DNA from: Prorocentrum cordatum
Lineage: Eukaryota > Sar > Dinophyceae > Prorocentrales > Prorocentraceae
Reading direction: 5' to 3'
Assembly (NCBI GenBank): GCA_963575745.1
Contig: CAUYUJ010022060.1
Coordinates: 512,696-576,695, forward strand
DNA length: 64,000 bases
The translations under genes and the position numbers were made by a program. This document shows positions 63,259-64,000 of this stretch, piece after piece (the stretch's first letter is position 1; the number at the start of each line of letters is the position of its first letter). Below the pieces are notes generated by a model, which searched no databases, was not told the origin of the DNA, and worked only from the letters and a program-made list of their open reading frames with translations.

Positions 63259-64000
63259 ATCCACATGACATTCATAACTGTGCAACTGTCTACTATGGGC
63301 ATGGTTTTCGGCCAGATCATGACCATGGCGCTGACCGAGATTGTTTGCGCCACTTCCATGGCACGCACACAGCATGCGAGGGCGCATGCAGCGGAGTTGA
63401 ACTTGTGAATTCGATGCTAGCTGAACGTCGCCAGTTGCGAGATGCGTATCGCGGAGGAGGCTTTGACGAAAACAAAGCCCAGATATTGCTTCGATCGCAC
63501 CCGTGTCGTTAACAGGTTTTATGGCTGCGGCGAAGAGGTATTGCGTTGATCTTCAAGAGCGGCGCGCATTGGAATTTGGCACAACAGCAGAGAAAAGGTG
63601 ACCGCTGCGGTGCACAGTGGTTGGCGCGGCTTTTGGCGGGGAAGAACCGACCTGACTTTCAAGAAGCAGTGCCGAGTAGCGGCCGAGTCAGCTGCATCAT
63701 TATCGCAGTGGGGTAGGACCACGCAGAATTTCGCAGGGATTTCCCGTAACCCTGGAGTCTACAATGGAAACCGAAGCGGGCGCTATTCGTTCAGAACCAC
63801 GCCGCTCACACATTTTGGCGAAGTAGGATGTGATGTCGAACGCGGTTGGGAGATGTTCACGACTTCGGTCCGGGACAGGGATTTGCGGATGAGTTGGCCC
63901 GTGTTGCCCACGCCAGCGGGACGTCTGCACTCGCGATTGCGTCCGCAGCGTCACAATCCCAGGGGTATCGTTTCTACCGAGGAAGACACCAAGTCGCCTC
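63259..64000. other. Unassigned right end
   Basis: Normal base composition with short open frames on both strands (63700-63954 minus; 63225-63512 plus). The plus frame ITVQLSTMGMVFGQIMTMAL is hydrophobic and could be a remnant of a membrane segment. No family recognised; the window ends inside it. Confidence 0.25.

Noticed and set aside
1-64000. tRNA, rRNA, spliced-leader RNA or snRNA genes
   Set aside because: None was recognised by eye; a covariance-model search would be needed and short genes could be missed.

Overview
This is a dinoflagellate nuclear window. The evidence is indirect but consistent. There are relict spliced-leader-like 21-mers in front of two processed gene copies. Ty1/copia-type and LINE-type polyproteins carry methyltransferase-like domains. 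One RAP-domain gene has a GC-AG intron. Very large amounts of microsatellite and minisatellite DNA sit in GC-rich sequence. I cannot name the species. Few loci look intact; most of the window is repeats and decayed retroelements. A 100-N assembly gap lies at 54063-54162.

Layout. 1-11946: a dispersed composite repeat family (units with GCGCGCGACGACGCGCGCG cores, acidic GC-rich modules, GAC arrays), interrupted by a gene-less copy of an LRR-bearing block (3098-4625), a ~90-bp satellite (5906-7018) and an unrecognised frameshifted coding region (7020-8706). 11947-15967 and 20441-24417: two ~4-kb copies of a block made of a 71-bp tandem repeat, a GAGGCT hexamer array, a spliced-leader relic, an intronless LRR pseudogene, a 33-bp minisatellite and a conserved tail. 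16000-20440: more composite repeat, a GC-rich repeat that recurs inverted at 57.8 kb, and purine/pyrimidine tracts.

24421-35500 (minus strand): a broken LINE-like element whose parts can be read in order as gag-like zinc ribbon and coiled coil, RNase H, endonuclease, reverse transcriptase, zinc fingers and a C5-methyltransferase-like domain. It is split by a 2.1-kb insertion with two ~800-bp direct repeats that have inverted ends. 38.1-43.2 kb and 43.3-45.6 kb (minus strand): two degenerate Ty1/copia polyproteins, the first with a methyltransferase-like domain that lost its Cys. 46-48 kb (minus strand): a frameshifted Pif1-like relic.

49.9-52 kb (minus strand) is the best host gene, a RAP-domain protein likely to act on organelle RNA. 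52.6-64 kb is mostly arrays: a 21-bp array ending in poly(A), CAT/GAT microsatellites, a second copy of the ~90-bp satellite, GT/GGGT and GGA tracts, plus two possible exons of a lysine-rich protein ending in Cys-Cys (59.1 and 60.2 kb). Most long open frames are translations of simple repeats and are not listed as genes.
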